Below, piece by piece: positions 1 to 7,002 of a stretch of DNA of 7,155 nt (positions within the stretch are counted from its first letter, which is position 1; each line of letters begins with the position of its first letter). Under the pieces are notes generated by a model. It saw only the letters and a list, made by a program, of their open reading frames with translations, searched no databases and was not told where the DNA came from. The DNA is from an uncultured bacterium (GTDB lineage: Bacteria > Bacteroidota > Bacteroidia > Chitinophagales > Chitinophagaceae). The translations under genes and the position numbers were made by a program. Location of the stretch: the NCBI GenBank assembly GCA_903957405.1, contig CAJBPC010000569.1, forward strand, positions 1-7,155, read 5' to 3'.

Positions 1-11
1 CTATGCAGACG

Positions 12-43
12 GTATAAAAGGGCTTTTTTCAGCCCTCTTATAC
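12..43 (-). terminator. Intrinsic terminator downstream of the enolase-superfamily gene
   Basis: Positions 12-23 pair with 32-43 in a 12-position stem containing one A/C mismatch. Read on the minus strand, the core is GGGCT, a short GAAAAA-type loop and AGCCC, followed directly by TTTTAT. This lies about 58 bases beyond the stop codon of the minus-strand gene that ends at 101, where its terminator would be expected. The plus-strand reading also gives GGGC, a T-rich loop and GCCC, but the bases after it are only TCTTAT, so termination of a plus-strand gene entering from outside the window is possible but weaker. Confidence 0.7.
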
Positions 44-100
44 TGCCGGCAAAGGTTCCACGAACGAAAAGATGATACATTGCTACAGAAAGTCCTTCCA

Positions 101-1423
101 CTACCAATCCACGACGGCACCGTCCAGCGCGTTGTAGGTCTCCGGGTTCCGCCAGTTGTGGCCGATCTTATCCTTCAACGCATCCTCGTCGAGCTCGACG
201 CCCAGACCGGGCTTCTCCGGCAGCAGGACGGTCCCGTCCTTCTGCAGCACGAAAGGATTCTTGAGGTAACCCTCGCCGAGCGACACCTGCTCCTGGATCA
301 GGAAGTTGGGGATGCTCCCCGCCAGCTGCAGGCCGGCGGCCAGCGAGATGGGCCCCATCGGGTTGTGGGGGGCTATCGGCACATAGTACGCCTCGGCCAT
401 CCCCGCAATCAGCCGGCCCTCCGTGATGCCGCCCGCATGGCAGAGGTCGGGCTGCAGGATGCTGGCGGCCTTCTTCTCCAACAACTCTCGGAATCCCCAC
501 TTGGTGAAGATCCGCTCCCCCGCGGCGATGGGGATGTGCGTGCCATGCGCGATGTCGGCCAACACATCCACGTTCTGCGCCTGACAGGGCTCCTCGATGA
601 ACATCGGGGTGTACTGCTCGATCTCCTTGATGAAGACCTTGGCCGTCTGGGGCGCAATCTTGCCGTGCAGGTCGATCGCGATGTCCATATCCTTGCCCAC
701 CGCCTCCCGCAGGGCCCCGAAGGCATTGGCCGCCGTCTCGATGAACTTGGGGTTCTCGACGATGTTGGAGGTCGTCAGGGTGCCCCCTTTGCCTATGAAA
801 TCCTTGCTCATGTAGTTGTACAGCGTGCCGTCCGTGATGTTTGACGGGTCCTTCTGGTAGAGGCCCGTCTTGATCGCCGTATACCCCTCGGCCTTCCGCA
901 TGCGGATGTCCTCGGGCGTGATCGCCCGGCCATAGATACGCACGCGGGTGCGGGTGGGCCCACCCAGCAACTCATAGATCGGCACGCCGAGAAGCTTTCC
1001 CTTGATGTCCCAAAGAGCCTGATCCACACCGCTCAACGCACTGGTCAGGATCGGGCCACCCCGATAAAACGCATGCCGGTAGATGGCCTGCCAGTGATGT
1101 ACGACCTGCCGGGGATCTTTACCGATCAAATAAGGCTCGATCTCCTGGATGGCTGTCTGTATCGTAAGCGCCCTGCCTTCCAAAAGCGGCTCCCCCAAAC
1201 CGACTACCCCTGCGTCAGTATGGATCTTGAGGAAAATCCACCGGGGCTTCACTAAAAACGTCTCCAAACGGGTGATACGAACCTTCTCTTTACCGGGAAT
1301 AGCCCTGGGTTTCTCCACGGCATATGAACTATCCGGTAATAAAAACCCGGCACCCATGGCACCTAATACATTTTGAATCAACGACCTACGCGATTGTTTT
1401 GATTTGGCAAGCCAGGTATCCAT
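101..1423 (-). CDS. Exported D-galactonate dehydratase-like enolase-superfamily protein
   Basis: This 440-residue protein belongs to the mandelate racemase/muconate lactonizing branch of the enolase superfamily and most resembles D-galactonate dehydratase (DgoD), which removes water from a sugar acid using Mg2+. An RR leader (SRRSLIQN, residues 11-18) and hydrophobic stretch to about residue 30 suggest Tat export, so the start at 1423 is kept. The N-terminal capping domain spans about residues 48-160, with the DgoD-like PRWIFLKI and FYRGGPILTSAL segments. The barrel shows the expected residues: D251 and H253 in IDLHGK, E277 in FIEEP, E303 in AAGER, D326, H353 in APHNP and E378 in IQEQV. The C-terminus keeps the DgoD-like NWRNP. 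As I recall the E. coli sequence, the region around residues 186-226 is longer here, so the substrate may differ. Galactonate is therefore unproven; another aldonate is equally possible. Family assignment is firm. The 3' two-thirds of the gene is clearly richer in GC than its 5' end. Confidence 0.9.
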   Translation of the reverse strand: MDTWLAKSKQSRRSLIQNVLGAMGAGFLLPDSSYAVEKPRAIPGKEKVRITRLETFLVKPRWIFLKIHTDAGVVGLGEPLLEGRALTIQTAIQEIEPYLIGKDPRQVVHHWQAIYRHAFYRGGPILTSALSGVDQALWDIKGKLLGVPIYELLGGPTRTRVRIYGRAITPEDIRMRKAEGYTAIKTGLYQKDPSNITDGTLYNYMSKDFIGKGGTLTTSNIVENPKFIETAANAFGALREAVGKDMDIAIDLHGKIAPQTAKVFIKEIEQYTPMFIEEPCQAQNVDVLADIAHGTHIPIAAGERIFTKWGFRELLEKKAASILQPDLCHAGGITEGRLIAGMAEAYYVPIAPHNPMGPISLAAGLQLAGSIPNFLIQEQVSLGEGYLKNPFVLQKDGTVLLPEKPGLGVELDEDALKDKIGHNWRNPETYNALDGAVVDW

Positions 1424-1836
1424 ATTGATGTCTTTAAAAGTGAAAAATACTAAATCGATTAAGTTTATGACTAAAAGTAATCATTCCTGATTTTTTACCA
1501 AAAAAAATATCGCCCCCGCTCCAAACTTTCCTAAAGCATCCAAACTCGTCTTTTTCCCCATAAACCACCTCAGGCCATCAGGATGTCCAACACTCTCCAA
1601 GCCATTTCAAAGTGCCCTGCCAAAGGAAGATCCGGAGATGCCTCCCGACACACTTTGCCGATGCCTACGTGAAAAAGCCCTGGCGCAAAATGCTGTCAGA
1701 AACAGGTATCCATCCATACCCCCGCCCTAGCAATACATCAAAGCATATTCCGAAACCCGAATCCATGTGAAAACAGGACGCCCCGCAGTGCTTTCCCCAC
1801 GGGCATTCGAGATTTTGAGATACCTTTACCGATCAA
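1424..1836. other. 413-bp divergent intergenic region, no gene seen
   Basis: This stretch separates two divergently transcribed genes. The 80 bases nearest the minus-strand gene are AT-rich and hold its candidate promoter. The remainder is of average composition. It contains only very short open frames, such as a 19-codon one from the ATG at about 1590, and a weak 5-bp hairpin (GGTAT at 1705, ATACC at 1716). No TAnnTTTG element with a suitable -33 partner was found for rluF on the plus strand, and no RNA gene fold or repeat array was recognised. Confidence 0.6.
1472..1502 (-). promoter_or_regulatory. Candidate Bacteroidota-type promoter for the enolase-superfamily gene
   Basis: On the minus strand a TTTG (complement of 1499-1502) is followed after 19 bases by TACTTTTA (complement of 1472-1479). 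The Bacteroidota primary sigma factor consensus is TTTG, about 19-21 bases, then TAnnTTTG, so only the last base of the -7 element departs. The predicted transcription start lies some 40 bases before the ATG at 1423. The region is AT-rich, so chance similarity cannot be excluded. Confidence 0.45.
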
Positions 1837-2574
1837 ATGAAGTCACGCGCTCAGGCCTCAGACGAAGGCGTACAGATAAACAAATACATCAGCAATTCAG
1901 GCTTCTGCTCCCGCAGGGAGGCCGAAAAACTGATCGAACAGGCACGCGTCACGGTCAACGACGAACTCGTGCTGCTGACCACGAGGGTATATCCCGGCGA
2001 CCGGGTGGCCATCGATGGCGAAAAAATAAAGGGTGCCCAGAAACCCATCTACATCGCACTGAACAAACCAACCGGCATCACATCCACGACGGATGCAACC
2101 GACCGGTCCAATATCATCCGATTCATCAATCACCCCAAACGCATCTTCCCGATCGGCAGGCTCGACAAGGATTCGGAAGGACTGATCCTGCTCACCAATG
2201 ACGGAGACATCGTCAATAAGATCCTCCGGGCAGGAAATAACAACGAAAAAGAATACATCGTCACGGTGGATAAGGAACTCACCCACGAAATGATCCGAGC
2301 AATGGGCAATGGCGTGAACATCCTGGGAGAAAGAACGAAACCCTGCTTCATACGCCAAGAAGGCGCCAGGCGATTTCGCATCATCCTGAAACAGGGACTC
2401 AACCGGCAGATACGACGCATGTGCGAAGTCTTCGGATACAAGGTGAAGTCCCTGAAACGCATCCGCATCATGCACATCACCCTGGGCAGTTTGGAATGCG
2501 GAAAATGGAGATACCTCTCCCCCCCTGAAATCGATCAGCTCGACAAGGTGCTGGCGAACGCGAAAAATGAATGA
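1837..2574 (+). CDS. rluF: 23S rRNA pseudouridine(2604) synthase RluF
   Basis: The 245-residue protein isomerises a uridine in 23S rRNA to pseudouridine; E. coli RluF acts at U2604 and can also act on tRNA-Tyr. An S4 RNA-binding domain fills about residues 12-65, with the family signature INKYISNSGFCSRREAEKLI near its start. The RsuA/RluB-type catalytic domain follows. Its motif GRLDKDSEGLILLTN carries the catalytic aspartate D110, and the segments KILRAGNNNEKEYIVTVDK and QGLNRQIRRMCE are characteristic of RluF rather than RluB or RluE. It is shorter than the 290-residue E. coli protein because the basic C-terminal tail is missing, which is usual outside enterobacteria. The ATG at 1837 is the first available, since an in-frame TGA lies at 1816. 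There is no clear ribosome binding site, as is common in this phylum. It is probably transcribed alone, or with the xylanase gene 225 bp downstream. Confidence 0.95.
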   Translation: MKSRAQASDEGVQINKYISNSGFCSRREAEKLIEQARVTVNDELVLLTTRVYPGDRVAIDGEKIKGAQKPIYIALNKPTGITSTTDATDRSNIIRFINHPKRIFPIGRLDKDSEGLILLTNDGDIVNKILRAGNNNEKEYIVTVDKELTHEMIRAMGNGVNILGERTKPCFIRQEGARRFRIILKQGLNRQIRRMCEVFGYKVKSLKRIRIMHITLGSLECGKWRYLSPPEIDQLDKVLANAKNE

Positions 2575-2799
2575 CGCGAAGGATGCATCCACTTCAACCA
2601 CCACCACCCGGTGTCTTTCAGCAGCATATCCGGACCATTTTTCTGCGTGACATCATGCCGAATGAACCCCTGCCTCACAATTATCATACCGGCCAGGCAG
2701 CATCCGTTGCTCATTACATCTGATGCCAATACATGCCCGCCCACCTGCAGATCGTAATAATCCAATTCCTGAGTCAGATCAAACGGAAGGGATTAACGG
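2575..2799. other. 225-bp intergenic region between rluF and the xylanase gene
   Basis: No terminator with a T tract was seen after rluF. The region contains a perfect 10-bp palindrome at 2581-2590 and a short plus-strand frame of 22 codons starting near 2659. An open frame on the minus strand (2535-2765, 76 codons) crosses it but overlaps the end of rluF and has no recognisable motif. No convincing Bacteroidota promoter for the xylanase gene was found here. Confidence 0.5.
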
Positions 2800-3945
2800 A
2801 TGCTTTACCGTTTAAGCAAAAATCACTACCTTTTTTTCGAAAGAACATTAAACCTCATGACCAAGTTCGGAATCATCCTGTACGGGACGGCCATTGCTTG
2901 CATGCCATCGCAGGCAAAGGCGGCAACCCATACCGACAGCACCCCATCCCTCAAGCATGTCTTTGCGAAGCATTTTCTGATAGGGGCATCCGTATCCCCC
3001 AAGAACATAAAAACGGAGGAAGGCACCTTGCTGCTGAAACATTTCAACAGCATCACGTCGGAAAACGTGATGAAGATGGAACCGATCCATCCGGAAGAGC
3101 ATCGTTATGAATGGGCAGGTGCCGATTCCATCGCAGCGTTTGCAACACGCAATGGCATCCGATTCCGCGGACATACCCTGGTGTGGCATAAACAATCTCC
3201 CAAATGGATGTTCCTGGAACCTGACGGGAGCACCGTCACCAGAGAGCACCTCCTGCAGCGCCTGAAGGATCATATCTTCTCTGTGGCAGGCCGGTACAAG
3301 GGTCAGATCTATGCATGGGATGTCGTCAATGAAGCCATCAGCGACAACCCAAATGAGATCTATACAAAAACTCCGTTCTATGATATCATCGGAGAAGCAT
3401 TCATCGAAATGGCTTTCAGATGGGCGCATGAGGCTGATCCCTCAGCCCTGTTGTTCTACAATGACTACAAAGAGACAGATCCCGTCAAAAGAGAAAAAAT
3501 CATCCAGATGGTCACCGACCTCAAAAAGAAAGGCGTGCCCATCCATGGCATCGGCCTGCAGGGACACTGGTCCATCCACGAACTGAAAAGTGACGCCCTG
3601 GAAGCCTGCCTGAACGACTTCTCCAAGACCGGACTCATCCTGCACATCACCGAACTGGACCTCTCCGTATGGCCAGGTGAGCCAGAGCGGAGGGTAAAAA
3701 ACGAGCGGGATGCTGCTGACGGCATGACGCCTGAAAAAGACAGGGCTCAACGGGAACTGTACGGGATGATGTTTGAAAAATTCAGGAAGTATTCAAACCA
3801 CATTCAGGCGGTCACGTTCTGGAATATTTCGGACCGCCACAGCTGGCTGGATGAATGGCCGGTATGGGGTCGAAAAGACCATCCGTTGCTTTTCGATGAA
3901 GCATTGACCCCGAAAAGCAGCTTCTGGAAAGTTATCGGTCAATGA
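2800..3945 (+). CDS. Secreted GH10 endo-1,4-beta-xylanase
   Basis: This glycoside hydrolase family 10 protein hydrolyses internal beta-1,4 links of xylan by the retaining mechanism. The single catalytic (beta/alpha)8 barrel covers about residues 50-380 and there is no carbohydrate-binding module. Family motifs appear in order: SITSENVMKMEP (84-95), RGHTLVWHKQSP (123-134), WDVVNEA with acid/base E178, and HITELDLS with nucleophile E285. WNISDRHSWL (341-350) closes the active site. Residues 291-318 form a charged loop after the nucleophile strand. The leader can be read from M1, with a GGAAGGG purine run upstream, or from M20 (ATG at 2857, giving 362 residues). The M20 form has a compact signal peptide, MTKFGIILYGTAIACMPSQAKA, with an AKA|A signal peptidase I site after residue 41; I favour it. 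A lipoprotein reading with C34 is possible but lacks the acidic residues of Bacteroidota surface lipoproteins. It precedes the oxidoreductase gene by 190 bp on the same strand. Confidence 0.95.
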   Translation: MLYRLSKNHYLFFERTLNLMTKFGIILYGTAIACMPSQAKAATHTDSTPSLKHVFAKHFLIGASVSPKNIKTEEGTLLLKHFNSITSENVMKMEPIHPEEHRYEWAGADSIAAFATRNGIRFRGHTLVWHKQSPKWMFLEPDGSTVTREHLLQRLKDHIFSVAGRYKGQIYAWDVVNEAISDNPNEIYTKTPFYDIIGEAFIEMAFRWAHEADPSALLFYNDYKETDPVKREKIIQMVTDLKKKGVPIHGIGLQGHWSIHELKSDALEACLNDFSKTGLILHITELDLSVWPGEPERRVKNERDAADGMTPEKDRAQRELYGMMFEKFRKYSNHIQAVTFWNISDRHSWLDEWPVWGRKDHPLLFDEALTPKSSFWKVIGQ

Positions 3946-3969
3946 CCGACATGGTGATCCATCGGTCAT
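3935..3969 (+). repeat. Three-arm repeat over the xylanase stop codon
   Basis: The heptamer TCGGTCA occurs at 3935-3941 and again at 3962-3968, and its complement TGACCGA lies between them at 3943-3949, including the stop codon TGA at 3943. The middle arm can pair with either outer copy. The downstream pairing is extended by ATGG (3951-3954) with CCAT (3959-3962), giving a bulged hairpin with a TGAT loop. No T tract follows, so this is not a standard intrinsic terminator. It could protect the 3' end of the message or be chance. Confidence 0.4.
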
Positions 3970-4135
3970 CTGCCTAAAAGGCCGCGCTTGCAATACAAAT
4001 TCACATCACGATGATCAAACCTCAACATCAAGCCATCCTGTGTCATTTTATGGGGTATACACGAACCTAAAAGGGTTTCCGTTCTTGATGATTTATCCAT
4101 ACTTTCATACTCTAACAATAAACAAAAGATCAGCT

Positions 4136-5614
4136 ATGCCAAAAAAATCCAACAGGAGGAATTTCATTAAAAATACATCCCTCTCCGCAGCGGGATTCTT
4201 CATTGTGCCCCGGCATGTCATTGGCAAGGGATACACCGCACCGAGTGACAAACTCAACCTGGCCGCCATAGGTGCCGGCGGTAAGGGACAGTCTGACCTC
4301 ATGAACTCATTCAACAACGGCGCAAACAACGTCGTAGCATTCGCGGATGTGGACTGGAACCAATGCAAAACGGTCGCTGAAAAATTCCCCAATGCGAAAA
4401 AATACAGGGACTTCAGAAAGATGCTCGAAGTATCGGGCAAAGACATCGATGCCGTAACGATCTCGACCCCCGACCATTTCCATTCGACCGCAGCAATGGC
4501 CTGCATGCAGATGGGAAAGCACGTCTATGTCCAAAAGCCCCTCACACACAATATCGCCGAAGCAAGGATGCTCACGGAAGCCGCCCGCAAGTACAAGGTT
4601 GTCACGCAGATGGGAAACCAGGGCGCATCGAACCCCGCACAGAAGACGGCCATGGCCTGGTTCGACAAAGGATTGATAGGGACGGTGAACAAAGTGGAGA
4701 TCTGGACGAACCGGCCGGTATGGCCACAGGGGATTCCGGTGCCATCCGACAAGCCCGCCATGCCCGAGGCGATGTCTGCCGCTGACTGGGATATTTGGCT
4801 GGGACCGGCCCAATATGTGGACTACCACCCGCTCTACCATCCGTTCAAATGGAGGGGCTGGTGGAACTTCGGCACCGGCGCACTCGGAGATATCGGATGC
4901 CATACGATGGATTCCCCATTCCGCATACTTGGGCTGGGATATCCCACCGAAGTGGAAGCCAGTGTGGGACAGGTTTTCATCAAAGACTGGACCCCGGAAT
5001 ACATCCCCGAAGGCTGTCCGCCGTCTTCGATGGTCGAGATCAAATTCCCGGCCACCAGCAAGAACAAAACCCCGATGAAGATGGTGTGGATGGACGGCGG
5101 CCTTCGTCCCTTCCATCCCGACCAGCTGCCGGCAAGCGAAGCACTGAGTCCTGATGGTGGCGGTGCCAATGGCGTATACCTGCACGGTTCAAAAGGACTG
5201 ATGGTCATCGGCATGTACGGCAACAACCCTAAGATCTACCTCAACAGCGGAGAACAGGTGAACATGCCTTCCCCTGAAAAGGATGCGCCCAAAGGCCTGC
5301 CTGAATGGGGACACCAGGTATTGTGGACAGAAGCGTGCAAGGCCGGATTCAACAGTAAGCAACACAAGGAACTCACATCTTCCTTCGACTATTCCGGTCC
5401 GCTCACCGAGACCGTCCTGATGGGGAACCTCGCCATCAGAAGCTACATGTTGCGCCGCGAGGTGAAGAATGCCGCCGGCAGGAATGGCCTCGACTATTAC
5501 GGACGCAAGAAACTCCTGTGGGATGGTGCAGCCATGAAGATCACCAACCTTGCGGAAGCCAACCAGTTCGTATCAAGGGACTATCGTGAAGGATGGAAAC
5601 CGAATGCGAAATGA
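4136..5614 (+). CDS. Tat-exported Gfo/Idh/MocA family oxidoreductase
   Basis: This 492-residue protein belongs to the Gfo/Idh/MocA family of NAD(P)-dependent sugar, inositol and glycoside oxidoreductases. The leader NRRNFIKNTSLSAAGFFIVP (residues 6-25) has the RRxFIK twin-arginine pattern, so the folded, cofactor-loaded enzyme is probably sent to the periplasm. The Rossmann domain has the glycine-rich loop IGAGGKG (45-51), the TISTPDHFH segment (108-116) and VQKPL (132-136) in place of the usual EKP. The C-terminal domain contains GDIGCHTMD (251-259) with H256 at the usual catalytic position, and a WRGWWNFGTGALGD stretch typical of the long bacterial exported subgroup. The ATG at 4136 is chosen because it places the RR motif at residues 7-8; a GTG at 4040 in the same frame would bury it behind 32 unrelated residues. 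The substrate is unknown. The neighbouring xylanase suggests a plant-glycan sugar, and relatives in gut Bacteroides have been tied to 3-keto-glycoside chemistry. Confidence 0.92.
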   Translation: MPKKSNRRNFIKNTSLSAAGFFIVPRHVIGKGYTAPSDKLNLAAIGAGGKGQSDLMNSFNNGANNVVAFADVDWNQCKTVAEKFPNAKKYRDFRKMLEVSGKDIDAVTISTPDHFHSTAAMACMQMGKHVYVQKPLTHNIAEARMLTEAARKYKVVTQMGNQGASNPAQKTAMAWFDKGLIGTVNKVEIWTNRPVWPQGIPVPSDKPAMPEAMSAADWDIWLGPAQYVDYHPLYHPFKWRGWWNFGTGALGDIGCHTMDSPFRILGLGYPTEVEASVGQVFIKDWTPEYIPEGCPPSSMVEIKFPATSKNKTPMKMVWMDGGLRPFHPDQLPASEALSPDGGGANGVYLHGSKGLMVIGMYGNNPKIYLNSGEQVNMPSPEKDAPKGLPEWGHQVLWTEACKAGFNSKQHKELTSSFDYSGPLTETVLMGNLAIRSYMLRREVKNAAGRNGLDYYGRKKLLWDGAAMKITNLAEANQFVSRDYREGWKPNAK

Positions 5615-5649
5615 CGGCCCGTCGGTGACGACAAGAAAGATAAAGTCTG

Positions 5650-5680
5650 AAGGGCGCTCCATGACCGGAGCGCCCTTTTT
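5650..5680 (+). terminator. Strong intrinsic terminator after the oxidoreductase gene
   Basis: AGGGCGCTCC at 5651-5660 pairs perfectly with GGAGCGCCCT at 5667-5676 across a six-base loop (ATGACC), and A5650/T5677 adds another pair. A T run covers 5676-5680. It lies about 35 bases after the stop codon at 5614 and should end the plus-strand transcript. The minus-strand reading has no T tract after the stem, so it is not expected to stop gluQ transcription efficiently. Confidence 0.9.
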
Positions 5681-5835
5681 CATCAGCCGGCGCTGAGTGG
5701 TGTCCAGCATCCACGCAGCGGCAAAAGAATACATGCTGACTTCCACCTCCTCCCGCAGGGTGGCCGCCTGTGCAGACCGCCGAGACATCGAAAAATAGGT
5801 ATGCGTTACCGTGAGTATGTGGCGTAGAGAACCGG

Positions 5836-6789
5836 TCAGTCGCCCGGAATCCGCCACCCGTCCGATCCAAGGTTCGGTACCAGCAGGGTGAAAAGCTCCT
5901 CCCATGTTTCAGGCTCCGCCTCAATGGCGAAAGATGCAGCGACCATGCGGAACAGGTCTACGGGTTTTGCCCCGGATTCCCGCATGAACCGCACCGATGT
6001 AGCGCCATCCGACTTCGACAACTTCTCCCCGCCACTGCCCAACAGGAGGGGATGATGAAAAAAAGCCGTGCCGGAAAAATCATTATCAGCCAGCAGGCCC
6101 GACAGATGCAACTGCGCAAGGGTCGAGTCGAACAGATCCGCCCCCCGGACGACGAGGTCCACTCCGAAATGGATGTCATCCACGACGGAGGTCAGCTGGT
6201 ATGATGGATAGCCATCCTTCTTCCTGACCATGACATGCCGCATCGCCGATGGAAGATCGCATGAGATCCGTTCACCGGAGATGTCCCGCATGTGAATTGG
6301 GGTATCCGTTTGCGTTAGTACCCTCCATCCCGCTCCCGGAGCGGACAATGGCATTGACGCATGAAAGCAGGTGCAGGGATGGGGATCTTCGGCAACGAGT
6401 CTTGACAATGCGGAGCGGGAGCAGGTGCAGGCGAAGACCACTTCCGCAGCCTCCAGTGCCTCCAGCGATGTCTGATACCGATCCATCCGATGAAGCTGGG
6501 AGTATTCACGTTCGAAATCCGCAGCGTCTGCGGGACCCTCATCCCAGGGGATCCCGAGAAATCGGAGCGTATCGAAGATATCCCGCACGTATTCCGGCCT
6601 GACCCGGTCGCGGTCCATATCATCGATGCGCAAAAGGATCGAAGCGCCATACCTCCTGGCTAGTCCGGCCGTGAGCACGAAAGAAGCCACATTCCCCAAA
6701 TGAAGGAACCCACTCGGAGTGGGTGCGATGCGGGTGCGGCGATATGCCCGAACAACGGGCATAGTGGCTGGCGGAATGAACCTTGACAT
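5836..6789 (-). CDS. gluQ: Glutamyl-Q tRNA(Asp) synthetase
   Basis: The 317-residue protein is a truncated glutamyl-tRNA synthetase paralogue (E. coli YadB/GluQ, 298 residues). The family activates glutamate without tRNA and attaches it to queuosine at position 34 of tRNA-Asp. The catalytic Rossmann domain starts with RIAPTPSGFLHLGN, where HLGN (30-33) is the HIGH signature. RIDDMDRDRVRPE (54-66) follows, then a zinc-site candidate made of C121, C123, C139 and C141; E. coli uses three Cys and a Tyr. VVDDIHFGVDLVVRGADLFD (202-221) is family-typical, and KLSKS (256-260) is the KMSKS loop. The anticodon-binding domain of true GluRS is absent, as expected, so this is not a broken gltX. The ATG at 6789 is the longest choice; M10 would also leave the catalytic domain whole. 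Neither has a clear ribosome binding site. It is convergent with the oxidoreductase gene. The function implies that queuosine is made or salvaged in this organism. Confidence 0.92.
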   Translation of the reverse strand: MSRFIPPATMPVVRAYRRTRIAPTPSGFLHLGNVASFVLTAGLARRYGASILLRIDDMDRDRVRPEYVRDIFDTLRFLGIPWDEGPADAADFEREYSQLHRMDRYQTSLEALEAAEVVFACTCSRSALSRLVAEDPHPCTCFHASMPLSAPGAGWRVLTQTDTPIHMRDISGERISCDLPSAMRHVMVRKKDGYPSYQLTSVVDDIHFGVDLVVRGADLFDSTLAQLHLSGLLADNDFSGTAFFHHPLLLGSGGEKLSKSDGATSVRFMRESGAKPVDLFRMVAASFAIEAEPETWEELFTLLVPNLGSDGWRIPGD

Positions 6790-6933
6790 GATTCAGGATC
6801 TGACTTGTAAGGTAGGCATTTGCGGCACAATGAGGCATTTCGAGCAATCAATTTCCATGTAGAAGAGGCCATGCCCCAGAGCAGACGCAAGCATGCTGAG
6901 ATCAACGAACAATTTTAACATGATGTGACAAAA

Positions 6934-6941
6934 TAAATTTG
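6934..6941 (+). promoter_or_regulatory. Candidate -7 element for the gene starting at 7003
   Basis: TAAATTTG matches the Bacteroidota -7 consensus TAnnTTTG exactly and lies in an AT-rich patch about 60 bases before the ATG at 7003. The -33 partner is poor: only a TTTT at 6913-6916, 17 bases upstream, instead of TTTG at 19-21 bases. The position fits a promoter for the partial plus-strand gene at the window edge. Confidence 0.4.
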
Positions 6942-7002
6942 TTGTAATTTTTGATGATGAGCACGAAGCCATGCATCTTTGCCTGACCGCTGACTCACCT
7001 AA

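Noticed and set aside
80..844. 254-codon plus-strand open frame opposite the dehydratase-like gene
   Set aside because: It is antisense to a gene with all catalytic motifs intact; the GC-rich sequence keeps the opposite frame open, and the translation has no motif.
1767..2201. 144-codon frame from a GTG overlapping the rluF start
   Set aside because: After about 25 codons it runs in a wrong frame through rluF and becomes low-complexity Arg/Gln-rich; no start signal was seen.
2581..2590. Perfect palindrome GGATGCATCC just after rluF
   Set aside because: It has no loop and no T tract, so it cannot act as a terminator, and a single 10-base palindrome is expected by chance.
1897..2607. 236-codon minus-strand open frame opposite rluF
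   Set aside because: rluF on the plus strand matches its family along its full length, so this frame is a shadow.
2535..2765. 76-codon minus-strand frame between rluF and the xylanase gene
   Set aside because: It overlaps the rluF 3' end by 40 bases, has a Trp-run and no family features; kept only as a note on the intergenic region.
4040..4135. GTG start 32 codons upstream of the oxidoreductase ATG
   Set aside because: The extra residues do not fit the family and would put the twin-arginine signal in the interior of the protein.
4307..5185. 292-codon minus-strand open frame opposite the oxidoreductase
   Set aside because: It lies wholly inside a gene with a clear Rossmann fold and RR leader on the other strand; its His- and Arg-rich translation resembles no family.
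5791..5815. Possible gluQ terminator (GGTA/TACC followed by TATTTTT on the minus strand)
   Set aside because: The stem is only four base pairs, too weak to support a call.
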